From a virus, in IMG/VR virus record IMGVR_UViG_3300037119_002665, positions 1-41,294 of that record: 41,294 bases of DNA; one strand, 5' to 3'. Made by a program: the position numbers and the translations under genes. The notes below the pieces were generated by a model. That model saw nothing but the letters and a program-made list of their open reading frames with translations, ran no database searches and was not told the DNA's origin. Numbering within the stretch: position 1 is the stretch's first letter; each line of letters opens with the position of its first letter. Positions 37,754 to 41,294 of this stretch are shown piece by piece.

Positions 37754-39977
37754 CTATGATAAGGCCGACAAATTACTGGATAGTATTCTCTTTGCCTTTG
37801 ATCTCTCACGTGAAAACCTTTCTATTGCCTACGCTGTTCCACATAAGCTTCCTGATAACCGTCGCCCCAAGAGCTCCGAGATTACGGCCCACCGTAGTAA
37901 TCTTTTCAAACAAATAAAGGAAGCAAAGCCTAAGCTTATCATTGCTATGGGTGCAATAGCTTTAGAAGCATTAACTAAAGAGAAGTTGCCTGTTACAGCG
38001 AGTAGAAAGAAGCTCTTCCGGATCGGCAAGAAGGAGCGTCCTATGGTCGTGACCTTCCATCCTGCTGCTGCCGTGAGGAATGACTACCTTACAGAAAAGA
38101 TCGTGGAGGATTTCGAATATGGTTTCAAACTCCTCAGAAGTGGGTTTGACATTAAAGAAGATATTACCTCTTACAGACGTATTGACTCCCTCTCAGAGGA
38201 TCCGGCTACGCTTAATGCTTCAGTGGTTTCTCTTGACCTCGAAACTGATGGGCTCGACCCGTATCTCCCAGGAAGACAAATTCTTTCTGTCCAGGTTAGT
38301 TCAAACCCTGGCACTGGATGCTTCCTTAGGTGGACTTCACGAGTCAAAGAAGAAATTAAAACGCTTGTTAGTTCAAAGGTTCGTACCATAGTTAATCATA
38401 ATATCAAGTTTGATATGAAATGGTTGAGAGAAGAAGGGATACATATCCATGGCCCAGTTAGGGATACTATGTTGGAAGCTCATCTCTTGGACGAAAATAA
38501 TCGTGACAAGTCATTGGGCTCTCTGGCAAACACTTATACAAGTCTCAAAGACCACAAAGAAGGGTTGGAAACTTACCGGAAGCAAAACAAGTGTGCTCAT
38601 AAAGATGTACCAGAAGAGATTATGATTCCTTACGGATGTGCTGATGTAGATGCTGCACTGAGGTTAGATCAAGTCTTTATGCCTAAGCTTCTCAAGCAAG
38701 GGCTTGGTCCCCTCATGGATCTAGAAGGTGAAGCTATCAAGTTGTTCGTTGAGATTGAAAGTAATGGTTGCAAGATTGATATGAGTATTATCGACGGTAT
38801 TGCTAACCACTACGAGAAGCAAATTCGTAGAGCAGAAAAGGTTATATTAGAGGTAGCTGGCTCAGACTTCAATGACCGATCACCTGTGCAAATCAAGAAA
38901 ATTATCTACGACAAGTGGGATCTTCCTCCTATGGGGTTGGTTAAGCCATGGGAAAAGAAGGATGGATATGACACCACTGAGTATACTCTTGATCGCTTGG
39001 TCCACTCTCGTCACGTTGATGCTACTCAGAAGTCATTTCTTGAAGCGATCCTCAGACTCCGGGAAAACAGGAAGATGTTGTCTACATATGTCTTGGGACT
39101 CTCGGACCACATACGCCCCGGTAGCTATATTCACTCATGGTTTAGGCTTGATGGAACCGTTACAGGGAGACTCTCTAGCAGAGATATCAATCTCCAAAAC
39201 ATTCCTAGAGAGGGACCTATTAAGAGCCTCTTTGTTAGTCGTTATGGAGCCGACGGGGTGGTACTACAGTGTGATTTGTCTCAGGCCGAACTCAGATTTG
39301 CTGCGCATGTCTCAGGAGAACCTACCCTCACAAGACTATTCAATAGGGGAAGTTCTGACATCCATCGCGAGACTGCTGCCCAAGTTCTTGGAAAACGTAC
39401 CGTTGAGGTAACAGATAAAGAACGTAAGAAAGCTAAGATCGTTAACTTCGGAATCTTGTATGGTGCTAGTAAGTATAAGATGGCTGAACAGATGGGTACT
39501 TCAGTAGAGATTGCTGCTCAGTTTATTGAAAGATGGAAGGCTAGGTTTTATGGTTGGGCACCATACGAGCGTAACATTCGTAAGTTGGTTATCGAACGAG
39601 GGTATGTTACTTCTCCATTTGGGAGGAGAAGAAGACTACCCATCATGGATCCCGGGAGCAAGCAAGGAAAGGAGGCGCTCCGTCAGGCGATTAACTCTCC
39701 GATTCAAGGGGGGGTCTGCGACTATACCTTGTATTGTGGAGTCAGAGCCAATCGAGCTAGGAAAAAGCAAGGTTTGCGTAGGTGTCACTTTATCGCGCAA
39801 GTTCATGATGCGTGGATTCTTGATTGTCACAAGTCAGAGGTTGCTGATATGGCCAGAATCATGACTGAGCATCATCAGATTAGGGAACTCCCAGAATTTG
39901 GAATTAAGCTAGCTGTACCGATGGTGATCGAATGTCAGGTTGGCCCCAACTGGAAAGAGGTAAAGGAGTATGCTTAA
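37710..39977 (+). CDS. DNA polymerase A with N-terminal UDG-like domain
   Basis: TTG at 37710 follows GGGGAGG by 9 bases; an ATG at 37728 is an alternative. The N-terminal ~150 residues are a uracil-DNA glycosylase-like domain: VGESPSDYD (9-17), AMGAIALEAL (79-88), VTFHPAA (114-120). A 3'-5' exonuclease follows (LDLETDGL, VNHNIKFDMKW, YGCADVD). The polymerase has motif A with Asp522 (QCDLSQAELRF), motif B (KIVNFGILYGAS), and motif C with Asp700 (QVHDAW). It replicates the phage and may link uracil checking to synthesis. The stop overlaps the SSB start by 8 bases. Confidence 0.9.
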   Translation: MKDLRLMLVGESPSDYDKADKLLDSILFAFDLSRENLSIAYAVPHKLPDNRRPKSSEITAHRSNLFKQIKEAKPKLIIAMGAIALEALTKEKLPVTASRKKLFRIGKKERPMVVTFHPAAAVRNDYLTEKIVEDFEYGFKLLRSGFDIKEDITSYRRIDSLSEDPATLNASVVSLDLETDGLDPYLPGRQILSVQVSSNPGTGCFLRWTSRVKEEIKTLVSSKVRTIVNHNIKFDMKWLREEGIHIHGPVRDTMLEAHLLDENNRDKSLGSLANTYTSLKDHKEGLETYRKQNKCAHKDVPEEIMIPYGCADVDAALRLDQVFMPKLLKQGLGPLMDLEGEAIKLFVEIESNGCKIDMSIIDGIANHYEKQIRRAEKVILEVAGSDFNDRSPVQIKKIIYDKWDLPPMGLVKPWEKKDGYDTTEYTLDRLVHSRHVDATQKSFLEAILRLRENRKMLSTYVLGLSDHIRPGSYIHSWFRLDGTVTGRLSSRDINLQNIPREGPIKSLFVSRYGADGVVLQCDLSQAELRFAAHVSGEPTLTRLFNRGSSDIHRETAAQVLGKRTVEVTDKERKKAKIVNFGILYGASKYKMAEQMGTSVEIAAQFIERWKARFYGWAPYERNIRKLVIERGYVTSPFGRRRRLPIMDPGSKQGKEALRQAINSPIQGGVCDYTLYCGVRANRARKKQGLRRCHFIAQVHDAWILDCHKSEVADMARIMTEHHQIRELPEFGIKLAVPMVIECQVGPNWKEVKEYA

Positions 39978-40836
39978 GAAGAAGCGCGTAGTGGAGGAAG
40001 ACGATGGCTTTAAGACCAGGCTTGACAAGACGAAGAAGCGTTTCGAAGAAACCGCGGGCGATGGCAAGTACTATAAGGCTACCCCAGGCAAGAATTATAT
40101 TAGAGTTCTCCCGCCATGGGGCAAAGGGGCCAATGGCAGTTTCTTCTTCGTGGGAGCTCTTCATTACGGATTCAAGATTGGTGGAAGAGATCGAGCGATA
40201 CCTTGTCCAGCTTTCAGTGAGCGGGGAAGATGCCCCGTTTGCGAGTTCCTGGATAAGCTTAAGTCCAGCGGGGATGAAGACCATAAGGAGCTCGCTCAGA
40301 AGATTAGGCAGAGCAAGAAGTACTGGATCAACATCGTCAGGCGTACGGAAAAGGCAGAGAACGAAGACGACAAGGTGAAGGTGGAGATTTATGGAGCCAA
40401 CAAGAAATTCATCAATACTCTTCTTGAAGCCTTCGATGAAGATGACTATGGGGACGTTACTGATCCTGTGGAAGGACATGACATTATTCTCAAGCGGAAA
40501 GGGGAAGGATTCCAGACTCGGTATACGGTTACCGTACGTCCTCGTCCCACCCCCCTTAACGTTCCCGATTGGAAGAAGCAGGTGCACAAGTTAGATGAGG
40601 TTGTGTTGGAATGGATGACTGAGAAGGAGATTGAATTCGCTATCGCCAAGAACTATGGCGAAGAGGCTATGGATGCAGGGTACAAGCTTTCCGGTGGGAA
40701 AAGCAAGAAGAAGGAGGAGGATGATGACGATGAAGAGGAGGATCGGCCCAAGAAGAAAAGGGCCAAGGGACCCGCAAAAGAAGACGATGAAGACGATGAT
40801 GAAGACGAAGATGACGATGACGATGGAGATGAGTAG
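39970..40836 (+). CDS. T4 gp32-like single-stranded DNA-binding protein
   Basis: The 288-aa product has the gp32 pattern: a basic N-terminus, an OB-like core with CPAFSERGRCPVC (zinc-binding cysteines), KKYWINIVRR, and a C-terminal tail of mostly Asp and Glu (about 250-288) that typically contacts replication partners. It sits between DNA polymerase and the Cas4-like nuclease. The acidic tail is separated by basic patches (KKKRAKG). Confidence 0.82.
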   Translation: MLKKKRVVEEDDGFKTRLDKTKKRFEETAGDGKYYKATPGKNYIRVLPPWGKGANGSFFFVGALHYGFKIGGRDRAIPCPAFSERGRCPVCEFLDKLKSSGDEDHKELAQKIRQSKKYWINIVRRTEKAENEDDKVKVEIYGANKKFINTLLEAFDEDDYGDVTDPVEGHDIILKRKGEGFQTRYTVTVRPRPTPLNVPDWKKQVHKLDEVVLEWMTEKEIEFAIAKNYGEEAMDAGYKLSGGKSKKKEEDDDDEEEDRPKKKRAKGPAKEDDEDDDEDEDDDDDGDE

Positions 40837-40933
40837 GCTTAAGATGCAAGAGCTTGAACTGAAAGAATATCAAGAAAGGATGGATGAGGTTCAGGAATAC
40901 TATGACCCTCTTGCATTTGATATGTTAGACTAA
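40829..40933 (+). CDS. Possible small acidic peptide, 34 aa
   Basis: An in-frame ATG at 40829 (overlapping the SSB end by 8 bases) or 40844 gives a 34- or 29-aa acidic, helical peptide ending DPLAFDMLD. GGAG lies too close to the first start. It lies immediately before tRNA-Leu. Codon use looks coding but the length is short; it may be translated by coupling with the SSB. Confidence 0.45.
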   Translation: MSRLKMQELELKEYQERMDEVQEYYDPLAFDMLD

Positions 40934-40941
40934 TCACAGGT

Positions 40942-41017
40942 GCCCCGGTAGCCCAACGGCAGAGGCAGAAGACTTAAAATCTTCACAGTGTGGGTTCGAA
41001 TCCCACTCGGGGTACCA
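40942..41017 (+). tRNA. tRNA, anticodon TAA (Leu, class I shape)
   Basis: A 76-nt cloverleaf with CCA: acceptor GCCCCGG/TCGGGGT, D stem GCC/GGC, anticodon stem GAAGA/TCTTC with loop CTTAAAA (anticodon TAA, reads UUA), T stem GTGGG/CCCAC with loop TTCGAAT. The variable loop is only 5 nt, whereas bacterial tRNA-Leu normally has a long variable arm. Either an unusual Leu tRNA or one charged by another synthetase. It is not a stop suppressor. Confidence 0.85.
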
Positions 41018-41027
41018 TTGGAGTCAC

Positions 41028-41294
41028 ATGAAGACACCAGATATCGTAGGTCTTATTCTCGAGAGGACAGAACAGGAGATCCAAGATGAGTGGAGACCAG
41101 CAAGAATTCCTGGGTCCTACCGTGGAAGTGAGCTTGGGGATTGTACCCGAGCACTTCAGTACGCCAATCTCGGCTACAAGCCGGAAAGTATTGATCCAAG
41201 ACTTGCTCTCTTATTTAGAGACGGACACTTACATCACGAAGCTCTTCGGACCGAGCTTGCAAAGATTGGCCGGCTTACTAACGTCGAGCAATTT
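41028..41294 (+). CDS. Cas4/RecB-type nuclease, N-terminal part (continues at position 1)
   Basis: ATG at 41028 lies 11 bases after the tRNA CCA, with GGAG at 41019-41022. The first 46 codons are unique here, including Cys39 in GDC, the first Fe-S cysteine of the Cas4 pattern; the rest repeats the first 126 bases of the window in the same frame. The full protein is completed at 1-579. The last three bases (ttt) differ from the left end and are likely an assembly edge. Confidence 0.88.
   Translation, partial: MKTPDIVGLILERTEQEIQDEWRPARIPGSYRGSELGDCTRALQYANLGYKPESIDPRLALLFRDGHLHHEALRTELAKIGRLTNVEQF
41166..41291. repeat. Terminal direct repeat, right copy (contig overlap)
   Basis: Identical to bases 1-126 and in the same reading frame of the nuclease gene. 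It indicates a closed or circularly permuted genome. The length is close to a large-k assembly overlap. Confidence 0.93.

Noticed and set aside
40942-41017. Ochre suppressor tRNA
   Set aside because: Anticodon 5'-TAA-3' reads UUA, not the UAA stop codon, which needs TTA.
1-41294. Lysogeny genes or phage RNA polymerase
   Set aside because: No integrase, repressor, excisionase or single-subunit RNA polymerase motifs were seen in any translated frame.

Overview
The window is an almost complete genome of a lytic tailed phage, most likely podovirus-like, with a circular map of about 41,165 bp. The first 126 bases recur at 41166-41291, and a Cas4/RecB-type nuclease gene reads in frame across the join, so the linear ends are arbitrary. 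The genome has HK97-type head genes, a large and a small terminase subunit, a portal, a giant ejection-type protein, tail-tube or adaptor genes and fibres. I saw no tape-measure or sheath gene, no integrase, no lysogeny repressor and no phage RNA polymerase. The host is probably Gram-negative. One product ends like an outer-membrane beta-barrel, two structural-region proteins carry Sec signal peptides, and ribosome-binding sites closely match the complement of a bacterial 16S 3' end.

Layout: the genome has two convergent/divergent halves. On the minus strand, 28656 down to 4549, lie the structural and lysis genes in this order: a Gly-rich protein, two secreted proteins, TerS, TerL, portal, zinc protein, scaffold, major capsid protein, a decoration-like protein, small head or adaptor proteins, a tail protein split by a frameshift, fibre-like and low-complexity virion proteins, the 1561-aa ejection-like protein, an NlpC/P60 endolysin, a holin-like protein, a membrane/beta-barrel fusion, a beta-helix spike and a second spike or fibre protein. 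On the plus strand, 29404 through the join to 4494, lie the early and replication genes: many small proteins, two tRNAs, structured noncoding stretches, a PC4-like protein, primase, two thymidylate-synthase-superfamily proteins, dCMP deaminase, a UDG-domain/DNA polymerase A fusion, a gp32-like SSB, the Cas4-like nuclease, a dUTPase-like protein, a DnaB-like helicase and a RuvC-like resolvase. A strong bidirectional terminator at 4497-4542 separates the converging halves. The divergent control region is 28657-29403.

How the genes work together: primase, helicase, polymerase, SSB, nuclease and resolvase form a largely self-sufficient replication and recombination set. dCMP deaminase, the dUTPase-like protein and the two thymidylate-synthase-like proteins reshape the pyrimidine pool. 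Both of the latter carry Asp where thymidylate synthase has its dUMP-reading Asn, which is the dCMP-hydroxymethylase signature, so modified cytosine in virion DNA is a real possibility.

The most unusual regulatory signal is a four-copy element. The motif ATACTCCC lies 97-103 bases upstream of the start codon, in gene orientation, before four unlinked genes on both strands (4189+, 12502-, 19121-, 34993+). Three copies have an inverted GGGAGTAT/GGGAGTAC about 60 bases further upstream, and three share the downstream boxes CTGAAAATT, ATATC and TAAAATTAAAC. A second set of three early promoters shares TATAACC-like sequence in the -35/-10 spacer. One of these is embedded in a perfect 17-bp inverted repeat. 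A third novelty is a set of three GC-rich genes whose products share a short basic C-terminal module with or without acidic N-termini.
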